The notes beneath the pieces are model-generated. The model ran no database searches, was not told the origin of the DNA, and was given only the letters and a program-made list of their open reading frames with translations. The translations under genes and the position numbers were made by a program. From an uncultured Lachnospiraceae bacterium (lineage in GTDB: Bacteria > Bacillota > Clostridia > Lachnospirales > Lachnospiraceae): a stretch of DNA of 64,000 nucleotides. Location of the stretch: positions 1 to 64,000 of the forward strand of contig CAMRSM010000004.1 in the NCBI GenBank assembly GCA_947053345.1, given 5' to 3'. Of this stretch, positions 8,778 to 18,678 are shown in pieces; positions within the stretch are counted from its first letter, which is position 1; every line of letters begins with the position of its first letter.

Positions 8778-11330
8778 TTATTCTCCCCCTTTCTTTACCG
8801 CGTAGTCCCTTGCGGAAACAGAAACGCCGTCCGCAGAATAATCGGTGTAGTTGAAATTCACATAAACCTTTGTGCCATCCTCATACGTCGTCTCCGTCAC
8901 GCCGTCCGCAAGATAACGATGTCCGGTGACCAGCTGATTGAATACATGGCCGAGCGCATCGTCGTATTCTTTGTACATCGCAAGCGCATCGTCCTTCCAA
9001 AGGCTGTATTCCGACCCGTGCAGATAGGTATACCTCGTCTCGAGCAGCTTGGATGCCGACGAACCGATAAAGGAAAAATACAGACCGGCACCCGTCTCGA
9101 TGCTCTTTAACCACGCGGTCTCCCTGTCCGGAGCCAGGTTCATTGCCGCCCCGGTATAATTGACCAGCCCGTGCAGAACCATCGTGTAGAACGGAACCGC
9201 ATAATCAATAATGCCGTACTGCTTGCCGGACAGATCAAGGTCAATCACCGCATCCACATACGGAACCGCATATTCGTTTCCGGTGTAAACCATGACCCCT
9301 GTTCCGTTTTCCTTTAACTGTGCCAGCTTCGCCTGCTGGTTCTTCAGCATCTCCTCACGTGTTACGATGGCCTTTGGATTGTAATCTCCGCCAAGCAGCT
9401 TGCCAAGGTCAGCAAACGAGAGATTGGATGCACCGTACTTATTGGCTGCCGACACAAGGGAATCGATCAGCTTGTTGCTATATTCATTCTTCACGAAATA
9501 GCGGAGCGTATTATCATCCTCGTCTTCGAGTGCATAATATACCGGGTTATAATCCCAGAGTTCGTTGATCTCCTTCGTCACGTGCTTCGCGGAATCACGG
9601 TTTACCTTGAATCCGTCCGTCAATGTGTTTTTATACACAAACTCCACAAAGGCTTCCAGATAGAGACCCACGCCCGCATCCTTCGCTTTCGCGGCAAGGT
9701 TTTTGAAATCCTTCTTGCTGCCGAGCTGCGAGACCAGCTTTACCTTTGTCGGAACCCCGTGGTGCACACCGTCGTTAAACCAGCCGACATACTTCATATC
9801 CAGATTGGAAACGCCCGCCGCGATGAAATCGTCGATCACTCCCGCCGCTTCCTTATAGGAAGTCAGCTTCCTTGATACGGTCACCGGGAAGCCCATGCGG
9901 TTTTCGACCGCCTCGATGGCACCCGTCAGCTCCACGATGAGCGGTGTGGACGAATCGTTGTTCCTGTCAAGCTGCGGATAACGCGCGGTCAGATAATCGC
10001 GGTAGGCCAACGCCATGTCCGCGTAGGTATCCCCCTCAACAAAGCGGTATCGGTTGACCAGGTCACCCTCCGGCACATTCTTTTCATAAACGACCACTGC
10101 CTTGTCAGACTTTGAGGACACATCCATGCTTGCACTGTGAACGATGTTGTAGCCCACGTTGGCATAATTAAATGTGTGGTTCCGGTTTGACACATCCGCT
10201 TCAAAGGTCGTGTAGGCACTGCCCTCCTCCGCGATGCACAGGACGGAAGAACCATTGTTGCAGATACCAAACATCGGGAATAAGGAACGCGTCTCATTGA
10301 TCAGGCCTGCACGTTTCGAACCGTAATCCCATCCGTACATATCACTGTAAAAGCTATTCTGTGTCTGTTTGCCGTTGTTGAAACGGATGATACCGCCGTT
10401 GCCGTCCGGCACAAGGATAAAACCCTCATCCGTGCTGCTGCCCGCCGCGAAATACGGGAGCGGCTTGATCATCATGACCGGATATTCATCCTTGTACGCC
10501 ACATCCTCAAGCGGAACGCGCACGACAAAGTCCTTTCCGTCAAGCTGGTACAACAGGGAAACATTGAAGGTCGGCTTATCGTTCTGCCTCGACATGGAGT
10601 ACAGCGCGGAGTCCGCATCATAATCCTCAATGGTGTAACCCACCCCGGCAAAATACTCCTCGATCCTTACCTTGATATGCTCCTGGAGACCGTCACGGAG
10701 CACATACATACGCTCATTTGCCAGATCCGGATATGCTGCCAGAAGTGCCTCCTCATCATCGTCCTCACGAAGATTGTTGATATCGTACTTGCGGTAATAC
10801 TGTGTAACCTTTTTCTGCACCGACGCTTCCATCTTGTCGAACCATTGCAGGTAACGGCTTTCCGGAAGTGCCGCCGGCATTATGTACTCGCGCTCGATAT
10901 TTCCGATCGAGTATTTTACCTTGATGCCGTTCTCCACTTCCTCGATCTCATAGAGACCGTTCTCGACGCTGTACTGATAGCTGTTAAAGACGGTTTCCAC
11001 ACCGTTCATCGTACCGTACTTGATCATCAGCGTGGACTGCAGGGCCGACTTTGTCGCCTTGTTCGCGATCGTCTCCCCCGAAAGATCCTGCGGGTTGGAA
11101 TACCACACCTTGCCGCTCGCCTTTTCCGTCACGGAAAACTGCGTCGTCTCAGGATCCAATACGAACTTTAAATGTTCGTTTTCCATCACATATTCGGATT
11201 TATCTTTCTCGTAGCCGTAGATGATTATCCTCTCTTCTTCGACTTCCTCGCCGCAGCCGGTGAGGCCGGTCAATGCCGCCGCTGACAGGCTAAGGGCAAG
11301 AAGGAGACTTAAAAATCTTGATTTTTTCAT
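8778..11330 (-). CDS. DUF5696-family lipoprotein (glycosidase-like, function unknown)
   Basis: The 850-residue surface lipoprotein has a signal peptide ending in the lipobox LTGC (Cys26). The N-terminal half is beta-rich; from about residue 430 to 780 it looks like a TIM-barrel glycosidase, with VSNLDMKYVGWFNDG, GLYLEAFVEF and NLSFADLGKLL in barrel-strand context, followed by a short beta C-terminus. I recognise it as the DUF5696 family, which accompanies NHL, YIP1 and CUT1 permease genes in related bacteria. A hydrolytic role on xylan or side chains is an inference from the barrel and the context; no catalytic pair can be assigned. The start has AAGGAGG 7 nt upstream. Confidence 0.7.
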   Translation of the reverse strand: MKKSRFLSLLLALSLSAAALTGLTGCGEEVEEERIIIYGYEKDKSEYVMENEHLKFVLDPETTQFSVTEKASGKVWYSNPQDLSGETIANKATKSALQSTLMIKYGTMNGVETVFNSYQYSVENGLYEIEEVENGIKVKYSIGNIEREYIMPAALPESRYLQWFDKMEASVQKKVTQYYRKYDINNLREDDDEEALLAAYPDLANERMYVLRDGLQEHIKVRIEEYFAGVGYTIEDYDADSALYSMSRQNDKPTFNVSLLYQLDGKDFVVRVPLEDVAYKDEYPVMMIKPLPYFAAGSSTDEGFILVPDGNGGIIRFNNGKQTQNSFYSDMYGWDYGSKRAGLINETRSLFPMFGICNNGSSVLCIAEEGSAYTTFEADVSNRNHTFNYANVGYNIVHSASMDVSSKSDKAVVVYEKNVPEGDLVNRYRFVEGDTYADMALAYRDYLTARYPQLDRNNDSSTPLIVELTGAIEAVENRMGFPVTVSRKLTSYKEAAGVIDDFIAAGVSNLDMKYVGWFNDGVHHGVPTKVKLVSQLGSKKDFKNLAAKAKDAGVGLYLEAFVEFVYKNTLTDGFKVNRDSAKHVTKEINELWDYNPVYYALEDEDDNTLRYFVKNEYSNKLIDSLVSAANKYGASNLSFADLGKLLGGDYNPKAIVTREEMLKNQQAKLAQLKENGTGVMVYTGNEYAVPYVDAVIDLDLSGKQYGIIDYAVPFYTMVLHGLVNYTGAAMNLAPDRETAWLKSIETGAGLYFSFIGSSASKLLETRYTYLHGSEYSLWKDDALAMYKEYDDALGHVFNQLVTGHRYLADGVTETTYEDGTKVYVNFNYTDYSADGVSVSARDYAVKKGGE

Positions 11331-11348
11331 TGTAGACCTCCTTGCGCC

Positions 11349-12011
11349 CTAATAGAATCGGAATACGATCTCTTTGTACAGTGAGATAAAATATGCAAAA
11401 CCGTCCGAGATCAAACTGAAGAACAACAGCAGGATAAATATGATGATCAGCATGCCAATTGCCGTCGCGATCGCCGCGAAGATCGCTTTCCCCAAACCGT
11501 AATCATGGATCATCATCATCGCCGCAAGGATCAGGATTGCGATCCAGATATCCGTGAAGCGGTCCATGTAACTCCAGAAGACACCTTCCTCTCTCGTCAC
11601 GATATTGCTGATAAAGATCATCGGGAGCTGGAGCAATACATACGGGGTATACGCGTAGCAGACCGCCATATAAATATTTTTCAGTGTGCCCTTCCCGTCA
11701 AACAAAGTCGTCAGGCACCAGTTTGAAACACATCCGATCGCGATCGGGACAAGAATTTCCAGGACACACATCAGGACATTGAACTTCTCCGGGCGGTACA
11801 GGATAAACATGAAGTTCGTCAGCTGCGTGCGCCAGATCCGGATCAGGAGCACCGCGATCAGGATCGTGTTTGCCGCCGCCATGGAACCGCGTTTCTCATG
11901 GATCAGATCCCAGAAACCATCGAACGGATGCCCAATCACATGGAGGGAAAACCTGAGTGATCTTTTGTATTCATTTAAGCTTTCTTTATTGATCTTTTCT
12001 GCTATCTTCAC
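11349..12011 (-). CDS. YIP1-family membrane protein
   Basis: This 220-residue protein has five or six membrane segments and an early HPFDGFWDLIHEKRGS motif characteristic of bacterial YIP1-domain proteins in sugar-transport loci. It starts with GTG at 12011, overlapping the stop of the NHL gene as GTGA, with GGAGG 10 nt upstream inside the preceding gene. Its function is unknown. Tight coupling to the NHL protein, which has a C-terminal membrane helix, suggests that the two form a membrane complex beside the transporter. Confidence 0.75.
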   Translation of the reverse strand: MKIAEKINKESLNEYKRSLRFSLHVIGHPFDGFWDLIHEKRGSMAAANTILIAVLLIRIWRTQLTNFMFILYRPEKFNVLMCVLEILVPIAIGCVSNWCLTTLFDGKGTLKNIYMAVCYAYTPYVLLQLPMIFISNIVTREEGVFWSYMDRFTDIWIAILILAAMMMIHDYGLGKAIFAAIATAIGMLIIIFILLLFFSLISDGFAYFISLYKEIVFRFY

Positions 12012-13492
12012 TCCTCAGACACCTCCCTTTTGACTTTCTTAACTGTCTTTATCGTCTTTGGCACAATGATCAGGATCAAAAGCCCCACGATGAAATATGC
12101 GATATGCTCCTCGATCCATTCTTTCCTCCAGAGCTTGAAGGCTTTTGAGTACGCCCTGCCGTAGTACTTCAGCTCAAAATACTCCATCGCCTCCTCGTAG
12201 CGGTTCTGTCGCAGCAGCGCACGCCCGATGCCAAGGTAAGCAAGGTCGTAATTGCTGTTTAATTTCAGCACTTCCCGCCAATAATCCGCGGACAGGTCAT
12301 AATCGCCTTTCTGGTATGCCAAAATTGCATTGTTGATCTGTATGCCGTAGTTCGTAAGCACCAGTTTGGTCACGGAATTGGTTCTGCTGTCGAGCACATA
12401 CAGATCCGTCCCGAGATGGTCGAGGGCAACCGGGTTCATGAAATATCCCATCATATTCCCGTTGCCGCCGAACGCGTACAGGAGCTGTCCCTGTGAATCA
12501 TAGCCGAAAATGCGGCAGCGCGTGCGGTCGATCGCGTAATAAATATCGTTTTCAAGCGGTGTGACATCAATCAGCTTTGACGGCCCTTTTATACCTGCCC
12601 CCTCACCCCAATCAATATCACCGATCGGCGGTGTATCGCCGTTCTTGATGAGGATATCCGACCCCATCGAATTAAGTTTCCGGATCGGCTTTGCCTTATC
12701 ATCCTTTAAGTCCCACTCACTGAACACCGAGGTCGTCACATAAGCGAAGCCGTCCTTGTCAAGGGCGATATTGTTGTACTCGGTCGGCACGAACGATTCC
12801 ATCTGCGCCCGCTGCGCCTGTGTGGACAGCTTCTTCCAGATATAGTCGACCATCGAGAACGTAACCTTGCTCGCGCCGATGTACCCGGTAAACTCCCCTT
12901 CCGGCGAATACTGGATAACACCTTTGTTTACGTTGCGCCCAAGGACAAGGGCGCGCCCCGCGTCATCGACCACGATCTTGGTCGGCAGGAAATCCTGCGA
13001 CGCATCATAGGTCTCATCGACCGGCTGAAGCAGCAGTTTTACGAGATTTAAGTCCTTGTCAAGATGTACGACGCGTTTGTTTTCCGTATCACAGATATAG
13101 AAATCCCCCTTCTTATCAACAAAAACGTCGTTTGGCGATTTGAACGTATCGTCGGCATCCCCGTTCTTAAAGGTATCAATCACCCTCACAAGGGAGAGCG
13201 ACTCCGTTCCCGCGAGAAGCTCCACGATACGGTTGTTTCCGGTATCCGCGATATAGACCCGGTCACCTGCCGCGTACATACCCTGCGGCTGCCTGAAATC
13301 CCCGATACCAAAGTCAATCCCAAAGACCCGCAGCTGTGCGGAATAGGCATCCGGCGATTCCTTGGCTTCACCCCAGATATCGTAAACGTAAGTGTAAAAA
13401 TTATTTTCTGCCTTCAAGGTTGCTGCCGGTGAAAGAAGGATCATGGCGAGCAGCAGGCAAACAAATCTCTGAATTATTTTTTTGCGTTTCAT
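12008..13492 (-). CDS. Secreted NHL-repeat protein with TPR segment and C-terminal membrane helix
   Basis: The 494-residue exported protein has a signal peptide (MKRKKIIQRFVCLLLAMILL), NHL/beta-propeller repeats (about 50-380, with blades such as GMYAAGDRVYIADTGNNRI and ICDTENKRVVHLD), a tetratricopeptide-like helical part (about 390-440, AYLGIGRALLRQNRYEEAM), and a final transmembrane helix with a basic tail. It is probably held at the membrane with its propeller outside, binding glycan or scaffolding transport proteins. The start at 13492 follows AAGGGGGG; an upstream extension to 13750 overlaps the permease gene and has no signal sequence. Confidence 0.75.
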   Translation of the reverse strand: MKRKKIIQRFVCLLLAMILLSPAATLKAENNFYTYVYDIWGEAKESPDAYSAQLRVFGIDFGIGDFRQPQGMYAAGDRVYIADTGNNRIVELLAGTESLSLVRVIDTFKNGDADDTFKSPNDVFVDKKGDFYICDTENKRVVHLDKDLNLVKLLLQPVDETYDASQDFLPTKIVVDDAGRALVLGRNVNKGVIQYSPEGEFTGYIGASKVTFSMVDYIWKKLSTQAQRAQMESFVPTEYNNIALDKDGFAYVTTSVFSEWDLKDDKAKPIRKLNSMGSDILIKNGDTPPIGDIDWGEGAGIKGPSKLIDVTPLENDIYYAIDRTRCRIFGYDSQGQLLYAFGGNGNMMGYFMNPVALDHLGTDLYVLDSRTNSVTKLVLTNYGIQINNAILAYQKGDYDLSADYWREVLKLNSNYDLAYLGIGRALLRQNRYEEAMEYFELKYYGRAYSKAFKLWRKEWIEEHIAYFIVGLLILIIVPKTIKTVKKVKREVSEE

Positions 13493-13506
13493 GTGCTCAT
13501 CCCCCC

Positions 13507-14364
13507 TTAATCCTTGATACCGGAGCTTGCCATCGTCTCCAGGATGTTGCTCTGTGACAAAATGAAGGTTATGATCGGCACGATCATCATGAAAAGTGTT
13601 ACCGCCGAACCGACACCGGCTCTCGAAACACCGCCGTTGATGATCTGCTGCAATGCGTATGGAAGTGTCTTTAATTCCTCGGAGTAGATGTAGTTCGATG
13701 CCTTCGTATTCCAAAGGTTCTGCACCGAGAAAATAATGAGGGTAAGCCATGCCGGCTTTACCATCGGCATAACGATCTTATAGTAGATCGTCCATTCCTT
13801 CGCGCCGTCGATCTTTGCCGCCTCAATCAGCGAATCCGGGATACCCTCCATAAACTGCTTCATCAGGAAGAGCCCCATCGGGGACGCGAACGCCGGGATG
13901 ATGATGGCAAGGTAGCTGTCCACCCAGCCGAGCCCCGTCATGATAAGGTAGTTCGGGATACCAAGCACGTAGCCCGAAAACATGAGCGCCGTCACAACGA
14001 TATTGAAAAACGTCTTTCCGCCCGGGAAATCATACTTTGCAAGTACATATGCACCCATCGAGGCAAAGATCAGATGCCCAACCGTACCGATCAGTGTGAT
14101 GATCACGGTGTTAAATATGTAGCGCGAGAATGGAACCCAGGATTTTCCCATGATAACAAAGAGATCCTGGAAATTGTCCATCGTCGGATGCTGCACGAAA
14201 AACTTTGGCGGATACAGATAAATCTCATCCAGAGGTTTGAACGCGCTGCTGATCGCATACACCAGCGGCAGCGCCATGAAAATACCAAACAGGATCAGCA
14301 TGATATAAATTCCGATGTCGCCGCCCCTGGACCTGTTCGGTTTTCTTCTTTTTAATTTTTTCAT
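13507..14364 (-). CDS. Carbohydrate ABC transporter permease (MalG type), second pair
   Basis: This 285-residue permease has about six membrane helices and an EAA loop LIEAAKIDGAKEWTIYYKI, and ends in MASSGIKD like other MalG-type subunits. It is the partner of the product of 14394-15329. The locus therefore holds two complete permease pairs, likely with different substrate ranges or oligosaccharide sizes. The ribosome site is AGGAAAGG. Confidence 0.9.
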   Translation of the reverse strand: MKKLKRRKPNRSRGGDIGIYIMLILFGIFMALPLVYAISSAFKPLDEIYLYPPKFFVQHPTMDNFQDLFVIMGKSWVPFSRYIFNTVIITLIGTVGHLIFASMGAYVLAKYDFPGGKTFFNIVVTALMFSGYVLGIPNYLIMTGLGWVDSYLAIIIPAFASPMGLFLMKQFMEGIPDSLIEAAKIDGAKEWTIYYKIVMPMVKPAWLTLIIFSVQNLWNTKASNYIYSEELKTLPYALQQIINGGVSRAGVGSAVTLFMMIVPIITFILSQSNILETMASSGIKD

Positions 14365-14393
14365 ATCCTTTCCTCACCTTTCCCAGTCTGTTA

Positions 14394-15329
14394 TCAGGTT
14401 CCCACTTTTCTAAGCAACGACTGAATCAGCTTGTTGCAGAGAATCATGGTAATGAAAAGTACGGTTGCGATCGCGGATGCATAGCCCATCTCAAAACGGA
14501 CGGAACCGTAATCAAAAAGGTGAGTAACAACAGTACGTGCCGCGTAGTCGGTACTTGGGAAGCCGGCGAGTGCCATCGTGACCTCGCAGACACCAAAGGA
14601 CTGTGTGATCGCCATGACCGCACCGAACATCAACATCGGCTTCATGTTCGGCAGCGTGATGAACCAGAGTTCCTGCCAGCGGTTCCGGACACCATCCACA
14701 TATCCCGCCTCATACTGTGCCTGGTCCACACCCTGCAGACCTGCCACAAACGAGAGGAACCCGGTACCAAGACTCATCCACAAAATTACGAGGAGAATGA
14801 CCGGCATCATGTAATTCGGATCCGTAAGCCAGAGAATCGGTGCGTTGATAAACCCTAACTTCATCAAAAACGAGTTCACATAACCGTAAGCATCGCCCGA
14901 GAACATGATCGCCCAGATCAGATAAACCTGGCCGGAGATCGTCGGCGCGTAGAAAATCAACACCGCGAATGCCCTGACATAGCGCGGCAGCTCGTTGATG
15001 AACCAAGCGAACAGGAAGGATGCGAGATAACCGATCGGACCCGTGATCGCCGCAATCAGGAAGGTATTCGTGACGGAAGTAAGGAATACATCATCCGCCA
15101 GGAAAAGGTCAACATAGTTCCTCAAACCGACAAAACTCGGTGTCTCAAGCACGTTATAGTAAGTAAAACTCAAACAGATGGACATGACAACCGGCACGAT
15201 GTAGAAAAGCGTGAATATGACGGCGTACGGCAGGAGGAACAGATAACAGGTCTTCGAGCGCTTCGCCTTATACATCGCGATGTGAAAATTCTTCTTCTTT
15301 TTATTCATATATTTCTGCATGAATGACAT
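14394..15329 (-). CDS. Carbohydrate ABC transporter permease (MalF/LacF type), second pair
   Basis: The 311-residue permease has a basic N-terminal tail, about six membrane helices and an EAA loop QYEAGYVDGVRNRWQELWFI. The canonical EAA is degenerated to EAG here, which is common in this subfamily. It lies 16 bp downstream of the large binding-protein gene and 29 bp before the MalG-type gene, in one transcript. AAAGGAGG precedes the start. Confidence 0.9.
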   Translation of the reverse strand: MSFMQKYMNKKKKNFHIAMYKAKRSKTCYLFLLPYAVIFTLFYIVPVVMSICLSFTYYNVLETPSFVGLRNYVDLFLADDVFLTSVTNTFLIAAITGPIGYLASFLFAWFINELPRYVRAFAVLIFYAPTISGQVYLIWAIMFSGDAYGYVNSFLMKLGFINAPILWLTDPNYMMPVILLVILWMSLGTGFLSFVAGLQGVDQAQYEAGYVDGVRNRWQELWFITLPNMKPMLMFGAVMAITQSFGVCEVTMALAGFPSTDYAARTVVTHLFDYGSVRFEMGYASAIATVLFITMILCNKLIQSLLRKVGT

Positions 15330-15345
15330 TTTCTTTTCCTCCTTT

Positions 15346-18252
15346 CTACTGATCCTGCTCTATCGAAAGCCCAAACTCTTTGCGCTTCTTTGTCAGCTCT
15401 TCGTTGATCGTCCTTGTGTAGTCAAGCAGCGTCTCGCGCGGATCCTCACTCGCGGCGATAACCTTCCTGACCGCATTGACAAGATGTCTCGAAGTATAGT
15501 AACTGCCTGGTACTTCCGGTGTCCCGCAGGTCCAAGCCCACTGCTCCTTCAGCACCTTCATCTGCTTGCTGCTCCATGCGAGCCCCTCAAACGCATCAAC
15601 ATTTGCGGTTGCATATCTCGCGGAAGAACCCATGACACTCTCAAGCTCACGGCCGAAACGTGTCTGCGTCTCCGCATCCGCCCACCACTTCATGAACTGC
15701 CATGCCTTTTCCTCATCCCCTGCGCCCTGCAGCATCATCGAGCAGTTGCCCCAGGAATGCGCGGAACGGTCGATCGTGCCGTCTTCCTTCTGGATACCCG
15801 GGATCATTGTGAAATCCCACAAACCGCGGATCTCCGGCGCAAACACGACGAGCGTGTTGTACGTGCTGTAAGAGCTGATACCGATCGGCATCTCGCCGGA
15901 ACGGAAACGGTTTACAAAGTTGTAGATCGTCGGCAGTTTATAGTGCGTGAAGAACCTCGTGTGCATCTCGAACGCATTAACACCCGGCTCCTCGTCGATC
16001 TGGGTGGACTCACCCGTGCCGTTGTAGAGCACACCGCCGTTCTGGAACAGAAGATCCAGCAGGCTGCTCAGATCCGGTGCGTTCGCATTATTGTACACAC
16101 TCGGGATTCCGGCACTCATGTTGTTCTGCTGGATGATCGGGAGCATGTTAATGAAATCATCCCATGTCTGCGGGATCTCAAGCCCAAGCTCCTCCATGAT
16201 ATCCGTGCGGTAGAACAAAACATTATAGTTCTGCGTCTCCGGAAGCCCGTAGATGCCGCCGTTAAACTGGTACGGCGCATACGCGCTCGGATAATAGTGC
16301 GAGAGTACCTCATCAATGCCATCAAACTTCGACAGGTCGACCGACGCGTTTCGGAGCGCATAGTTGACCGGCTCACCCTGCCCGACGGAAAGAGCCACGT
16401 CCGGACCCGTGCCCGCCACGGTTGCCGGAAGCAGTGTGCCCGCCTCGACCAATTTTACGTTTACGCCGATCCCGTACTGCGGCGTGAAGGTATCGTCGAT
16501 CATCGTCTTTAAGATCGTGCTCTGGTCGCGGCCCGAAAGCATCCAGACCGTGATCGCCTCGTCCTTGTCGTAAATGTTTCCGAGGGAGTTATAATCCTCG
16601 GTGAAGGAGGAAACGAAGGAGCGGATCTCATGCACCGCTTTCTTTAAGAACGTTTCCTTCTTTGCCGTCACGGCATGGCCGGAGGCTGCCACCACGATAT
16701 AGTCGATATCCAGCGGTGCCTCGGAAAGTGTCTGGATGGACGTTCCGAGCGAACTGATATTCTCCTTGAAATTCATCATAGTCGGCGGAATCTTATCCGG
16801 ATTCTTCACGAAGCGCTCAAGCTGTGTTGCCAGCGTTTGAGCCGCCGCAATCTGGGAAGCCTTCTGTCCGGTGTATGCCACGATCTCATCCACCATACGG
16901 TAAAGTCTCTTGCTCTCAAGCCCCATCGCCTCAATTACTTCCGGGTATACCTTGCCAAGCTGGTAATCGCGGAACTCATCCGGCTCCGTTCCCGTCAGGA
17001 CAAGAATCTTGCGGTACATCTGGTTCAGACGGTATACACTGTCCTCCATCTCATTTAAGATTCCCCCAAGGTCACCGAGTGTTACCTCAAGGCGGATGGT
17101 GTGTGTGCCCGCCGTCAGTGCAAACTGGTACGGATTACCGTCCTCGTCGGAAAGCGTCAGCATATCCCATGCGTTGTTATACTGGAACGGGATCGCAGAA
17201 ACTTCTTTAAACGGAACTTTACCGTCAATGAAGAGCGCACGGTTCGACACGAAACCGCGCTGGTAATTCTGCCGTCCCTTGATCGATATCTCATAAAATC
17301 CGTCTTCCGGCACCGTGATATCCCATTCAATCCACTGCCCGGATACCTTCCATGACTGACCGCCGATCATATTCAGCTTAATCTTCGCTGAGCTGTAAGG
17401 CTCCGTTGTTGCAGAAGAACGGTCGTATGTCGCATAGAGCGAAGGGCTGGAACGGAATGTGGAATCTTCGCCCTGAACCTTCTGCTCAAAGTCGGTGTCG
17501 GTATTTTTGTATGTATTCTTATCTGCCGCTGCAATATAGTCCGCGTAATCCAACTGCTCATCAATCGCCATAACGACAAGGCGGCGGATCACCATCGGCT
17601 CATTGACTGCCTCCAGCGTAATCTCGTTTGAACCCGCTTCAAAATAATATTGATACGGCTCGGTATAATACCCCATGTAATCTTTGAAGAAGGAACTCTG
17701 CCAACGCGGGATCTCCACCTGCGTCGGACGGATCTCATTGCCCTGGTTATCCTCGCGGACTTCGTTCTTATCGCCCCAAACCCTTGAGAAAGCCAAGTCA
17801 TCCGAACCGGCAAAAGGAAGGCTGCCATTGATGTAGAATGCCCTTTCAATGTCCACGCCGCGCGACGCAATCGGGTAATACTCGATGTACATGTTATAAA
17901 GGCCACTCTGCGGAATCTCCACCTTCCATGTGGCACGGCTGTCGTCCTCCATGTAAATCACCTTCGGTTCGCCCTCATAGTCCGTCTCCACGCGAACCCC
18001 TTCGCCATCCGTGAAGTCGAACAGTCCCACTTCTACGCTGTTGGCAGGCTTCCCCGCATCCCCGTACTTCTGCAGGTACTTCGCATATGTGCTGTCACGG
18101 CTCACCCCCTGCACATCACTGTCAAGATCGTATCCCGCATATTTATCATGGTAGTCATCCACCTGATTCAGCTTGCGGTACACAATGAACGCCGCAATCA
18201 GGGCAATAACGATAACCAATATCAGGATAACCTTTTTTCTTTTCCCAGGCAT
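15346..18252 (-). CDS. Large membrane-anchored solute-binding protein with N-terminal beta-sandwich modules
   Basis: The 968-residue protein has an uncleaved N-terminal membrane helix (about residues 6-26, no lipobox) instead of the usual lipoprotein anchor. Residues about 60-430 contain two beta-sandwich segments resembling carbohydrate-binding modules (first with WKVEIPQSGLYNMYIEYYP, second with WDITVPEDGFYEISIKGRQ). A helical linker follows (about 440-560). The C-terminal part (about 590-960) is an extracellular solute-binding protein family 1 domain with LPETQNYNVLFYRTDIM and AWQFMKWWADAETQ. It probably captures polymeric or long-chain substrate for the permeases at 13507-15329. The start at 18252 follows GGAGAGGG; a longer frame reaching 18426 runs through the leader palindrome. 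Confidence 0.8.
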   Translation of the reverse strand: MPGKRKKVILILVIVIALIAAFIVYRKLNQVDDYHDKYAGYDLDSDVQGVSRDSTYAKYLQKYGDAGKPANSVEVGLFDFTDGEGVRVETDYEGEPKVIYMEDDSRATWKVEIPQSGLYNMYIEYYPIASRGVDIERAFYINGSLPFAGSDDLAFSRVWGDKNEVREDNQGNEIRPTQVEIPRWQSSFFKDYMGYYTEPYQYYFEAGSNEITLEAVNEPMVIRRLVVMAIDEQLDYADYIAAADKNTYKNTDTDFEQKVQGEDSTFRSSPSLYATYDRSSATTEPYSSAKIKLNMIGGQSWKVSGQWIEWDITVPEDGFYEISIKGRQNYQRGFVSNRALFIDGKVPFKEVSAIPFQYNNAWDMLTLSDEDGNPYQFALTAGTHTIRLEVTLGDLGGILNEMEDSVYRLNQMYRKILVLTGTEPDEFRDYQLGKVYPEVIEAMGLESKRLYRMVDEIVAYTGQKASQIAAAQTLATQLERFVKNPDKIPPTMMNFKENISSLGTSIQTLSEAPLDIDYIVVAASGHAVTAKKETFLKKAVHEIRSFVSSFTEDYNSLGNIYDKDEAITVWMLSGRDQSTILKTMIDDTFTPQYGIGVNVKLVEAGTLLPATVAGTGPDVALSVGQGEPVNYALRNASVDLSKFDGIDEVLSHYYPSAYAPYQFNGGIYGLPETQNYNVLFYRTDIMEELGLEIPQTWDDFINMLPIIQQNNMSAGIPSVYNNANAPDLSSLLDLLFQNGGVLYNGTGESTQIDEEPGVNAFEMHTRFFTHYKLPTIYNFVNRFRSGEMPIGISSYSTYNTLVVFAPEIRGLWDFTMIPGIQKEDGTIDRSAHSWGNCSMMLQGAGDEEKAWQFMKWWADAETQTRFGRELESVMGSSARYATANVDAFEGLAWSSKQMKVLKEQWAWTCGTPEVPGSYYTSRHLVNAVRKVIAASEDPRETLLDYTRTINEELTKKRKEFGLSIEQDQ

Positions 18253-18286
18253 ATCTTTATCCCTCTCCTTTTCCCAGAATGTCGTT

Positions 18287-18322
18287 TGTGTATTTTGCAT
18301 AATTCCCCATGCAAAATACACA
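18287..18322 (-). promoter_or_regulatory. Perfect 14-bp inverted repeat in the leader of the xylan operon
   Basis: TGTGTATTTTGCAT (18287-18300) and its exact complement (18309-18322) are separated by 8 bp, 35 nt upstream of the first gene. It could be a repressor operator or an RNA hairpin. Read on the plus strand it is followed by eight T, so it could also end rightward transcription, but no rightward gene precedes it. Confidence 0.6.
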
Positions 18323-18600
18323 TTTTTTTTGCTATCTACTAATAGTCTATCATCTTTTGCTGTGATTTTCCTATCAATTATTGCTATTTCTATTTCATTG
18401 CTTGCTGAAAATTGCTTGTTTCGCAATTATTTAGCTGCTCTCCCCCTACAAATTATTACATTTTCACTGTTTTGCCTTTTTCTGGTCAAGCATGTTTTTG
18501 ATATTTTGTCAATAACGCCTTAATTTCAAAAAGTTTTTTTGTACAGTTTCACAATCAGAGATTTTTTTCTCTTACCGCAATATTTGAACCAAAATTTTGT
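18323..18600. other. AT-rich divergent control region between the xylan operon and murC
   Basis: No gene is seen. On the minus strand TTGACA (near 18510) and TTGACC (near 18488) resemble -35 elements, but neither has a convincing -10 at normal spacing, so the operon promoter is not assigned. No regulator gene adjoins the operon. Confidence 0.4.
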
Positions 18601-18629
18601 TTTACAGCAAAATCTAAGAGGATTATAAT
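18601..18629 (+). promoter_or_regulatory. Promoter of murC
   Basis: TTTACA (18601-18606), a 17-nt spacer and TATAAT (18624-18629) lie 50 nt before the murC start. Confidence 0.7.
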
Positions 18630-18678
18630 GAATATAAATCTTTAAATTTTATATTTTAAGAAAGGTATGGTAACAATT

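Noticed and set aside
15319-16512. 397-codon plus-strand ORF
   Set aside because: It is antisense to the large binding-protein gene, Arg/His-rich and without family resemblance.
18287-18330. Rightward intrinsic terminator
   Set aside because: The hairpin plus T8 fits the form, but no rightward transcript enters from 18252, so an operator or leader role is more likely.
18253-18426. N-terminal extension of the large binding protein
   Set aside because: It would run through the leader palindrome and put 58 residues before the membrane helix; ATG 18252 has a proper ribosome site.
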